From contig OY745772.1 of the NCBI GenBank assembly GCA_963556305.1, forward strand, positions 1,666,796 to 1,730,795: a stretch of DNA of 64,000 nucleotides, in the 5' to 3' direction. The notes under the pieces were generated by a model, which worked only from the letters and a program-made list of their open reading frames with translations, was not told where the DNA came from and ran no database searches. Position 1 is the first letter of the stretch; each line of letters begins with the position of its first letter. This DNA is from Platismatia glauca (Eukaryota; Ascomycota; Lecanoromycetes; Lecanorales; Parmeliaceae). Positions 56,308 to 64,000 of the stretch are shown one piece after another. A program made the position numbers and the translations under genes.

Positions 56308-58342
56308 ATGCTCAATAACCTTTTTGCCAACAAGACATCTTCATCCAAGTACACCCAGCTATTTGACCTCGAGGATTCATCCTTCTCTCCAACGCACGGT
56401 GTGTCTGTCCAACCCCCAAACCCCACTTCTATATCGTCATGTCATTGTAAGACTCGCCTCTAAACATAGCGCAAGAAGCCTTGACAGGGTCTACCCTTCG
56501 AGGATCAATAGCCGCCGTCTGTGGAACAGCGTTTCTTGTAAGTTTTCACCTATAGTGTCTCTGTGCTTCTATCGCGACTTCTCTATTGTGCTTGTCGTTG
56601 CCGTCACTCTTGACTATTCGTGAGCCACTTTGGAATGTCGGCTGCGGGTATGCCATCGAAGCTCGACAATTAGCCTCCAGACTGACACGCTGCAAGCTCT
56701 TTGGCTACGACCAGGGTGTCCTCGGGGCAGTAATTGCCCTGTCGTCATTTCGCACCCAATTCGATAATCCCAGCCCCAAACTCGAAGGCGTCATCGCTGC
56801 TATCTACGACATCGGCTGCTTCATCGGTGCCATCCTGGCCTTCTTGACTGCTGATCGTTATGGTCGGAAAGGTAGTATCTTGCGGGGATGCTGGATCATG
56901 GTGGTCGGAACCGTTCTGCAAGCATCTGCAACCGAGAGTGTACAGTTGATCATCGCCAGAATTGTAACAGGAATTGGCAATGGGATTAATACAGTCAATG
57001 TTCCAGTCTGGCAAGCGGAGAGCTTCAAAAGCCATAATCGAGGAGTAGGTGTCTACATACCGTTGATCATGAAAGTGTTTGATGATAGTACGAATAGGCA
57101 CTTCTCGTCATTCAGAGCGCGCTGATCGCGTTTGGCCATCCCCTCAGCACCTTCATGGGCTTAGCTAGCAGTCAAGTCCATCATTCGTCTTTCGCCTGGA
57201 GATGGCCTATCGCATTTCAAGGAGTGTTTTTGGCTGTCATTCTCGCCGCTCTACCGTTTCTTCCAGAGTCGCCTCGCTGGCTTGCTCAGCATGACAGGTT
57301 AGAAGAAGCAGTGAATGTGTTTGCTAGATTAGAGGGCAAAGGGGTGAGTATCGAGCACCCAAGCGTCGCTCGCCAGCGAGATGAGGTCAAGGCGTCGGTG
57401 CAGCAAGAGCTTGTATTAGGTTCGGCGTCTTGGAGCGAGGTGTTCACGGAGGGTAAGAACAGGAATATTAGCCGTGTTCTACTAGGGGCTGGTCCATACA
57501 TGTACGTGTCTTCATTTGATGCGTTGGATTGGCGAAGAGCTGACACTTCCATATCAGGATGAACCAGTGGTGTGGCATTAATTCGCTCGCTTATTTTCTG
57601 CCCATTACCTTTGAGCGAAATATTGGCCTATCTACCCAGCTTTCGCTCATCATCTCAGGTGTACTGGGAATACAGTATTTCCTGATTTCTTGGGTGTCAG
57701 TCCACTCTCTCCCGGCTCCTAGGAGATGTTTCAAATGGCTACTGATGACAGTCCCAGTCCTTATTTCTTTATTGAGCGCTTCGGCCGTCGCAAGATGTTG
57801 ATGTCAAGCGCAGCCGCTTGTTGTTTCTGTATGACTATGATCTCTATCATGCTGGCTCTGAATAATACTGCGGTAGGTCCCGTAGTCTTCTCATCTCAGG
57901 TACCGCAAGGATTATCCATTGTTGACAATCGCATTCTCCACAGTCTCAATGGGCATTTGTAGCCTTTACCTTCCTATTCTTCGACGTCTTTTCTCTCGGA
58001 ATCCTGCCGGTCTCGTGGATGTATGCTTCGGAGATCATGCCTCTTCGCACACGCAACAAGGGCGTCGCTTTTGGTGCCGCTTCTCACTGGCTCTCTAACT
58101 TCGTTGTCGTCTACGTCACCCCGCAGGCTATTCACAGCCTTGGCTATCGACTGTATATCATTTGGGCTGTACTCAACGCAAGCTTTGTGCCCATTACTTG
58201 GCTCTTCTATCCAGAAACGGCAAGACGAAGTCTTGAGGACATGGACGCCGTCTTTCGTAATGAGAGATTCGGAATCACGAGGACCAGGAGTCCAGGTACG
58301 AGGATAAAATTTGAGAATGAGACGGCTGCGGTAGGAGATTGA
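56308..58342 (+). CDS. MFS sugar porter (seven exons)
   Basis: Exons 56308-56398, 56488-56537, 56697-57044, 57116-57501, 57558-57695, 57758-57872 and 57944-58342 join in phase to 508 aa. Family motifs span the junctions: FLLFGYDQGVLGAV (exons 2/3), DRYGRKGSILRG, RIVTGIGNGINTVNVPVWQ, PFLPESPRWLAQHD, MMNQWCGINSLAYFLP (exons 4/5), SWVPYFFIERFGRRKMLM (exons 5/6), SWMYASEIMPLRTRNKG and FYPETARRSLEDMD. Twelve membrane segments are predicted. It should be a proton-coupled sugar importer of the plasma membrane. Two introns (89 and 159 nt) near the start are longer than usual and exon 2 has only 50 nt, so the first 50 residues are the least certain part. It has many more introns than the two-exon porter at 32784. 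Confidence 0.87.
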
Positions 58343-59108
58343 GCTTGTAAGATAGCTTCGATGATGAGCGCATTGAGCAAAGGTAGAGCGCTACCAAGCA
58401 TAGATCTCTAGAGCCGACAAATACCCCTTTCGTTTCATGCCTTCATCGTCTCCGTCTTATCATCTTATCTACCTTTAGATCTCCTTCCAAACCTTGTTGA
58501 GCGGGGTATAATTAGATCCATATGCAACACGGGTCTTCCTGCGAAATGATCAATGGGCGCTTTGTTGTATGGTCATCTAAGCCGCCTTTGGGTGGAAGGC
58601 GAAAGTGCTAAACAAACAAGCTATCACATAATAGGATCAGCAAAATTTGAGTATCTGATGGTCTCGCCAATTCCCTGAATCTGTGATGTAAGAGATTTTG
58701 TCTTGTCCATTTCCGACCACTTTCAATTTACACCTTTGCACCTTCTTCCTCTACCAAAGACTCTTCCAGACCCATCTTCACTAAGTTCGATTCGTCTTCT
58801 TAGATCTTTGCACGCATCAACATTTCTCGCCTAATCCAATCCCCACGTCCAAATACTCCCTCGGACACGGTACACGGTATCTACAGCGACATCTTTTTTT
58901 TCTCCCCCCCCCCTGGCTCCTTCCGGCATCTGCGCCTCCCTCCCTGGCCCACCATTGCCGATTGCCCTGTCTTAATCTTGCGTGATGCGGTTCGCTGGAG
59001 ATTGTCTTTGTATCGACTCTTGTCCCTCCATCCTCTCATTCTCTCGTCCTCCCATTCTCGTCCTTCTAGCCTGCCTAGTCGGACCTGAGGCTTGAATGAA
59101 TGATGGAA
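58343..59108. other. intergenic, pyrimidine-rich
   Basis: No gene is recognised. The plus strand from about 58730 to 59090 is strongly C/T-rich, with a run tttttttctcccccccccc near 58893, which resembles a fungal promoter or leader rather than coding DNA. Confidence 0.5.
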
Positions 59109-59880
59109 GGGTTCTGTTACGTTTACACCCCCTTTTACTTCATGTACACCCCCTTTTGCTACATGTACATCCCCCCCTCAGCTAGGTAGATATGGGTTAG
59201 GAAGGCGGTTATACCTCCCCACACCAAAAGTCTCCGCACCAAAGTCCCTGCACCAAATGCCCCCGCACCAAAAGTCTGCAAAGTCTTCCGGAGTTCGTCA
59301 AATCTACAAACAACACATCTTCCTACCAACAACCTCCATTTATCTCCCTCTTCTCTGCTGGCCTACTCTACCTATCTAAAGCTGCACCTTCCAACTCAGT
59401 GAGCTCAGTGAGGCAAGGTTTGGTTTGCAAAGAAACTTAGGTGTGCTCTGGGGTAAGTTTACTGCGATGATTTTTGGGTGCGCCCCTGGGGGTGAGCTCC
59501 GGGGCACGTCTTGGGGGTGAGCTCCGGGGGTACGTTTGGGGGCACGGTTGGGCCGCGTTCCAGGGGTGCGCTCGGGGGGTGGGTCCGACAATTTTGGGTG
59601 CGCTCGGGGTCCGGGGGGGTTGCTTTGAGGGGAAATGACTGCATTGTAGGGAGAAGAAATTGCATTATGCATCGCTAACAACAACTAGGTGAGGTTCATG
59701 ATTTTGCCTTGGGCCTCTACATACCCATGCCCCAAGTAGGGCGCGCGGATTTTTTTTTGGTGCATACCTTCCTTTGCTCTGCCTCAAATCTGAAGGTGAC
59801 CGGCCAGATTAGAGGGGGGTGTACATGTAGCAAAAGGGGGTGTACATGAAGTAAAAGGGGGTGTAAACGTAACAAAACCC
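59109..59880. mobile_element. 772-bp non-autonomous DNA transposon with 9-bp target duplication (Mutator-like)
   Basis: The terminal inverted repeats (59109-59178 and 59812-59880) start GGGTTYTGTTACGTTTACAC and match at all but one of the first 61 positions. The 9-bp sequence atgatggaa occurs directly on both sides (59100-59108 and 59881-59889), a target duplication of the size made by Mutator-like transposases. The arms contain an internal subrepeat (cccccttttactt / cccccttttgcta). The interior has no transposase: it holds four gcaccaaa words near 59220-59285 and a G-rich block at 59474-59620. It is best read as a MULE-type MITE needing a transposase encoded elsewhere. The near-perfect arms suggest recent activity. 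Confidence 0.85.
59474..59620 (+). repeat. G-rich repeats inside the transposon
   Basis: Many runs of three to seven G on the plus strand, including two copies of tgggggtgagctccgggg. The block has G-quadruplex potential. Confidence 0.6.
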
Positions 59881-59957
59881 ATGATGGAATTGCATCCTCT
59901 ACATTCGCTGCTCTCTTTCTTTCTCTCTCCTCTCACCGCAGCAGCAGCTCAGCTCAA

Positions 59958-60131
59958 ATGGAAGATGGTTCTATTTTGGGGCGAGCTGGAAGCTTTCCAG
60001 TGCTCGATTCTACTGCTCTGAATCCTGCTGCCTATGCCGACCGCCTCTTTGCTAGACATCGTTTCACTACTGCTCAGCTGGCCTTTGACTCTGGCACGAC
60101 ATTGGTTGAGAGCTTCAGCTTGCGGCGATGA
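59958..60131 (+). CDS. 57-codon open frame next to the transposon, uncertain
   Basis: From ATG at 59958 the frame reads MEDGSILGRAGSFPVL and later AAYADRLFARHRFT to TGA at 60129. Composition is protein-like and the upstream DNA is pyrimidine-rich, as in a fungal leader, but the transposon separates it from the C/T-rich promoter-like DNA at 58730-59090. It may be the first exon of a truncated subtelomeric gene. I do not recognise the family. Confidence 0.3.
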   Translation: MEDGSILGRAGSFPVLDSTALNPAAYADRLFARHRFTTAQLAFDSGTTLVESFSLRR

Positions 60132-61299
60132 TCTTACAGCCGTACAAGTGTTGGATCACAGGACGCCTACCACCTGACTAATGAGTGAAATACCTCATCC
60201 CTTCCATGGCGATCCTCTCAGACTTTCTACGTGTCTGCCTGGCTGTGACGATAAGGACGGGCCAATGGCTTGGATTTGGTGACGTGGCCCTCGAAACGCG
60301 AATCCTAAGGTTGGACAGGCATCGTGGAGGGTGCGGGACAACCGATGTGTCAGAGAGTCTCAGCTCAAAGACGCAGACCGCCTCAGCTGATGGAGCTGAC
60401 TTAGATGTGTGGACATCTTTGAGGGACGCAGTTTGAGGATGCCAGGCCCTCGAATACATGAGATCGACATTCAAAGTCTTTGAAATTTGTCTCCACAGCT
60501 TCCCACCGAGCCACAGAAAGCAATTTTACGCTGATCTTCTTGACAACATCATCCGACTCTCAAAGGTTTCTACAAGCGTACTATGTTCAGTATGTGTTTA
60601 CCAAATCATAGGTCGGTTGATTTGCTTAACAACTACGCTAGTGAGAAAACAAAAGTTGCATACGTGTGGTGCGTGTATCGTGACTACAAAGATCAAACGG
60701 CACAGACAGCTTCTAATCTCACTTCCTGTCTTGCTAGGCAAATGCTTGGCCACCCAAGGACATTGCTGCAACAAGCAGACGAAATAAGGAATTTCTAAGA
60801 AGAGAAGACACGGCCAACTTTCGATTGGGCCCACCCCCATGTTATGATCAGCAAGTGATGTTTTTTGTATCTGCGAACGTGCATGAACTATAGGCTGAAA
60901 GATCTTCATTGAGTGATTGACTCCTATTCCCGGCATATCACATATCGCAACACTTACCCTCCGAAGTATTAAGTAGAATGAAATGTTGAAACTTCAGCTG
61001 CGAGGATTTGTTCGCTTATGGACCATGAGCGTTGCCGCACTCTCTAAATCTCCGTCTTACTGCGTCTCGCTAAAGGCTTGAGGACTGCGGCATGTGTTTC
61101 AATTTATTCTGCATATTGTCGCATTGCCTAGCTTGATTGGATATCCGGATTCAGCTGAGGTCGAAGAGATCAGAAGAAGAAACTCTTGCGAAGGAGTCCG
61201 CTGGTGTAGGAACAAGGCATCATGCTGCAGGGAGGCAAGGCCTGCACTGCGCCCTCGCAGTTGCGCTCGCAGTTCTAACGATGGAAACTCCGACGTGAA
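60132..61299. other. subtelomeric interval with NACHT-gene fragments
   Basis: Apart from the NACHT-like fragments listed separately no coding sequence is recognised. The right end is the upstream region of the cysteine-rich secreted protein. Confidence 0.5.
60479..60798 (+). pseudogene. scrambled fragments of a NACHT/STAND-type gene
   Basis: One frame (60479-60594) reads FEICLHSFPPSHRKQFYADL then NIIRLSKVSTSV, resembling the Walker B region of fungal NACHT-ankyrin proteins, where ALDEC is usual. Another frame (60610-60798) reads KTKVAYVWCVYRDYKDQTAQ then ASNLTSCLARQMLG, resembling the segment that normally lies between the P-loop and Walker B. The order is reversed relative to intact genes and the frames differ, so this is a rearranged relic. 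The assignment rests on remembered family patterns. Confidence 0.5.
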
Positions 61300-61307
61300 T
61301 ATATAAG
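61300..61307 (+). promoter_or_regulatory. TATA box of the cysteine-rich secreted protein gene
   Basis: TATATAAG lies 148 nt upstream of the ATG at 61455, consistent with a core promoter and a leader of about 110-120 nt. Confidence 0.55.
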
Positions 61308-61376
61308 CAGTCCCAGTACCCTCCAGCTTTGTACGGTCAACAACTCTCGACACGAACACTTCCCCAAGACAAACTC

Positions 61377-61454
61377 ACAACCCCAAAGACTCCAACGCAG
61401 TACCCACCAGCACTCATAACCCCAAAGACTCGAACGTAGTACCTACCAGCAATC
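61377..61454 (+). repeat. 39-bp tandem duplication in the leader
   Basis: Two adjacent copies of about 39 bp (aaccccaaagactccaacgc and aaccccaaagactcgaacgt begin them) directly precede the start codon; the ATG lies at the end of the second copy. They differ at five or six positions. Confidence 0.75.
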
Positions 61455-61924
61455 ATGCACGCTTCCATCATCTTCACCACTGTCGCCCTCGCAGCCACTG
61501 CTTTCGCCGGCCCCCTCTTGGAGACTCGCGACTGCCCAGTCGGGCCATATAAGGAAGGGTCGTCTTGTGGAGAAAACTGTCTAGGTGCCCTCAAATGCTC
61601 CGACAACCTCTACGACGTGGTACGTACAACTTCCCCATCCCCACCACCTGTCCTGCGCTCTGACTGTTCTTTTCTTTTCTTCTTTTCTCCCCTCCGTCTT
61701 TAGTTGCCGTCTACATCTTTTCTTCCCTCCTTGGCTGCCATCAACACTCTTTCCCTTCTTCTGCCCTTCACATCTCAAGTCCACGAACAAAGTACATTCA
61801 ACACCATCACGTCCGGGGTTTATTCGCGGGTTGTGCTGAAACTCCACAGATCCAATGCTCAGACTACACTTGGGTAGCGTTTGAACACTGCGAGGCTCCG
61901 ATCTGCAGTTATGGAACGTGCTAG
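61455..61924 (+). CDS. 79-aa secreted cysteine-rich protein, effector-like
   Basis: Exons 61455-61619 and 61850-61924 join in phase 0 (donor GTACGT, acceptor CTCCACAG). The precursor begins with a signal peptide (MHASIIFTTVALAATAFAG); LLETR before the mature part looks like a short propeptide. The remaining 55 residues hold eight cysteines (DCPVGPYKEGSSCGENCLG, KCSDN, QCSDYTW, HCEAPICSYGTC), enough for four disulphides, and the protein ends on a Cys. Size, cysteine content and subtelomeric position fit small secreted effector or antimicrobial-type proteins of fungi. The 230-nt intron is C/T-rich and longer than most in the window. No inactivating change is seen. I do not recognise a specific family, and activity is unknown. 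Confidence 0.8.
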
Positions 61925-62594
61925 GTTCATTAGGTTGCGTACATGATCTATCATGAAAGGTTGGGGGAGGAAGTGCGACTGAAGGCAGTGGCGATTCAAC
62001 ATCGAGCTGTTCTTTTCCGATAGGAGTATAGGGAATGCAAACATTTCAAGTGTCTCAAGACCTTATCCCCAGTAGCGTAATAGTCACGTAGCGCATAAAC
62101 ATCCGCGTTTAATATAGTAATCTATTATCGGACGGCTCTTTCCATTGAACTCGTTACTCCGAGGCGTGTTGGTAACGAGTTAGATTGTGGGCTGAACTGA
62201 ACCATACATTGTCAGAGCTCGCAGAAGACGTTAGTAAATGCTGGAGGGCGATGGTCGAGAGCAGTGTTACAGTCGATTTCATGAGATTCTGCAGGATTGA
62301 CTGACTGCCTTTCTACTACTGGGCATCAGCCCGACTATATACTAGTAGGTGCTCTATCTACACGTGACAGGTCTAATAAGGCTTCGTACGAGGAGATTGC
62401 ATCCTCCCCTACCAGACCCTTTCACACCCGTGAATCCTTGTACGTCGTAGGTAGTAGAAAGGGAGTAGCGGTAGATGCGAAATTCTCGGCGGCGCAATTT
62501 TCGAACTCCGCTGGCACTTTGGTCTCAGACTTCGCAACTCTCCAACTTCAATCAATTCCATCGAACTCCATCGTATTCCATCAAATACTCGCTC
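61925..62594. other. subtelomeric intergenic region
   Basis: No gene is recognised. Short overlapping frames at 62297-62662 have no features. Confidence 0.5.
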
Positions 62595-63462
62595 ATGGCA
62601 ACTATGTCAGCTTTCACAGCGATGCATGGCGGCAGCCAGTCCAGCATAGGAGGCGGGGGTAAGGATCCCCGCAAACCTCAAGGAAGCGACCCATCCACCA
62701 CGCACTCTAAGGATCTTGATGAGGCTCGAAAGCGTAAGAAGAAGCTTCGTAAGCAGCTTTCGCGCGAACGCTCAAAAGGCCGCAAGCGCTCAAAAGGTCG
62801 CGAGCACTCGGAGGGCCTCGAGCGCTCAAAGGGCCGCGAGCACTCAAAAGGCCACGAAGCTTAGCCCATTGTACATCGCCATCGCTCTAGTCATCGTAGT
62901 CTAAGCTATGATGACGAGCAAGCTGTACCTTATGGCTTTTGCTCCTGTTTCGAGATCACCGTTGACATTTGCAGCTTTGGCCGTCCAACCCACGCAATAT
63001 GAAATCCAAGGCCTCTCTGCCAATGATAACAAATTCAACTCTATTGCATCGCTCCCCATAACGCAATTGACAATGCTTTGGAGACTTGGGCGAGGCTTGA
63101 CTACTGGGAACGCGTACTCCTCCTATAATTAGGCAATAGATGCCCTCGTTTGTGCCGAGCCCGTTGAGGAACCCTGCGGTGGTTGCTCGAATAATGGCAC
63201 TCCGTTTTAAGATTGCCTACAGCTTGCAACAGACGACCTCAACAATATTTGTACCAATTGCCATTGGGGTGGCCAAGGTTCGAAGTGCAGTTTTTGTGAG
63301 TATCTGTTGACCTTGTAGTGACTGCACTGACTTGTCAGACACATTAGCGACACTTGCTCGAGGCCGCCTCGGTCCCACCGTAAAGGGATTTGCTCTACAG
63401 TCAGTTTCAAAAACCATTGGCGAACACGGGAACCAGATGGATCCCGTCGCAAAAATTTAGCA
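62595..63462 (+). pseudogene. decayed subtelomeric gene with a DUF3716-like cysteine motif
   Basis: From ATG at 62595 (MATMSAFTAMHGGSQSS) the frame encodes a charged repeat region (RSKGREHS units, 62760-62860), then stops at TAG 62862. It continues in the same frame (HRHRSSHRSLSYDDEQAVPY), then protein-like sequence shifts to the next frame near 62940-63000 (QYEIQGLSANDNKFNS), which has TAG at 63130 and TAA at 63208. Around the last stop is the cysteine pattern EEPCGGCSNNG .. DC .. ICTNCHWGGQGSKCSF, which matches DUF3716-type CxxC motifs as I recall them. A 43-nt intron (GTGAGT..TTGTCAG) leads to TLATLARGRLGPTVKGF and a stop at 63459. Several breaks make it a clear pseudogene. Confidence 0.6.
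62763..62858 (+). repeat. approximately 15-18-bp coding repeats
   Basis: Repeats of cgctcaaaaggccgcaag-like units encode alternating RSKGR and EHSKG motifs in the decayed gene. Confidence 0.65.
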
Positions 63463-63832
63463 GCCCACCAACCTCTCCCTCACTAAATAGAATCATGATG
63501 GTGCAATGCACTAGACTGCTGTTACCCCTCAAGTAGCTGATGCTATACAAAAGGCGGTGTACTGTATCCATGTAGCTATTCCTCCTCCGCCCCCGTAGCT
63601 GTAAATGTCGCTGCTGCCAACATGGTTGCCAAAAAGCCCCGCAAGCGAAGGTCTTCGACTCTTACAAGAATGAGGTAGCTGAGGAAGCCAATTATGCTGC
63701 TGCTGATCCTCCTCCTGTTGAGCGCACACCACAGCGTCTAAGACTGACAATGGGAGTGGTGTCAGCCGCTGCCCCCAGAGGCCTTGCTTCAGAAGCACCC
63801 ATACCGTCTAGTCGCCTTAGATTGCACCCACC
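63463..63832. other. telomere-adjacent gene relic
   Basis: Two protein-like segments in different frames are visible: SYSSSAPVAVNVAAANMVAK (about 63572-63631) and VFDSYKNEVAEEANYAAADP onward (63651-63833). The second stays open for 61 codons up to the telomere. This is probably the remainder of the same subtelomeric gene family, truncated by the chromosome end. Confidence 0.45.
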
Positions 63833-64000
63833 TTAGGGTTAGGGTTAGGGTTAGGGTTAGGGTTAGGGTTAGGGTTAGGGTTAGGGTTAGGGTTAGGGTT
63901 AGGGTTAGGGTTAGGGTTAGGGTTAGGGTTAGGGTTAGGGTTAGGGTTAGGGTTAGGGTTAGGGTTAGGGTTAGGGTTAGGGTTAGGGTTAGGGTTAGGG
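63833..64000 (+). repeat. telomere, 28 copies of TTAGGG
   Basis: 168 bp of perfect TTAGGG units run to the end of the window. The G-rich strand runs 5' to 3' toward the end, the orientation of a right-hand chromosome end. Confidence 0.99.

Overview
The window is the right-hand end of a chromosome of a filamentous ascomycete (Pezizomycotina). It ends in 28 perfect copies of TTAGGG running off the window. Genes carry many short GT..AG introns of about 46-90 nt, and families typical of moulds are present (a Tim44 / uS11m divergent pair, a VPS9-ankyrin protein, a squalene-hopene cyclase, sugar porters, a GH128 glucanase, small secreted proteins). I cannot name the class or species from sequence alone.

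Layout. 0-4.1 kb: a large, low-complexity basic protein of unknown function whose frame needs an intron to skip an in-frame TGA. 4.9-6.6 kb: an amino-acid/GABA-type permease. 7.8-11.4 kb: a solo LTR and two small secreted proteins. 12.7-14.4 kb: a modin-like gene with an early TAG nonsense codon. 15.4-18.3 kb: a methyltransferase and an aldo-keto reductase. 19.1-30.3 kb: a housekeeping block on both strands: VPS9/ankyrin Rab5-GEF, TIM44, mitoribosomal uS11m, a PPPDE (DeSI) peptidase and OLA1. 32.8-34.6 kb: a sugar porter. 37.4-47.0 kb: squalene-hopene cyclase, a cytochrome P450, a GH128 glucanase and a three-exon protein of unknown function. The cyclase and P450 together suggest a small triterpenoid locus. 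47.5-48.5 kb: a secreted Ser/Thr-rich protein. 48.5-54.7 kb: gene-poor DNA with a second solo LTR of the same family. 54.7-58.3 kb: an RRM protein and a seven-exon sugar porter.

The last 6 kb are subtelomeric: a 772-bp non-autonomous element with about 65-bp terminal inverted repeats and a 9-bp target duplication (Mutator-like), scrambled pieces of a NACHT-type gene, an intact 79-aa secreted protein with eight cysteines, and a decayed gene with a DUF3716-like cysteine motif. The final open frame runs straight into the telomere, and its stop codon lies inside the first TTAGGG.

Exon boundaries were built by hand from splice consensus, reading phase and protein-family continuity. No alignment, expression data or database search was available. 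The inactivating changes seen (possible CAG to TAG, mostly transition differences between repeats) would fit repeat-induced point mutation, but that is an inference.
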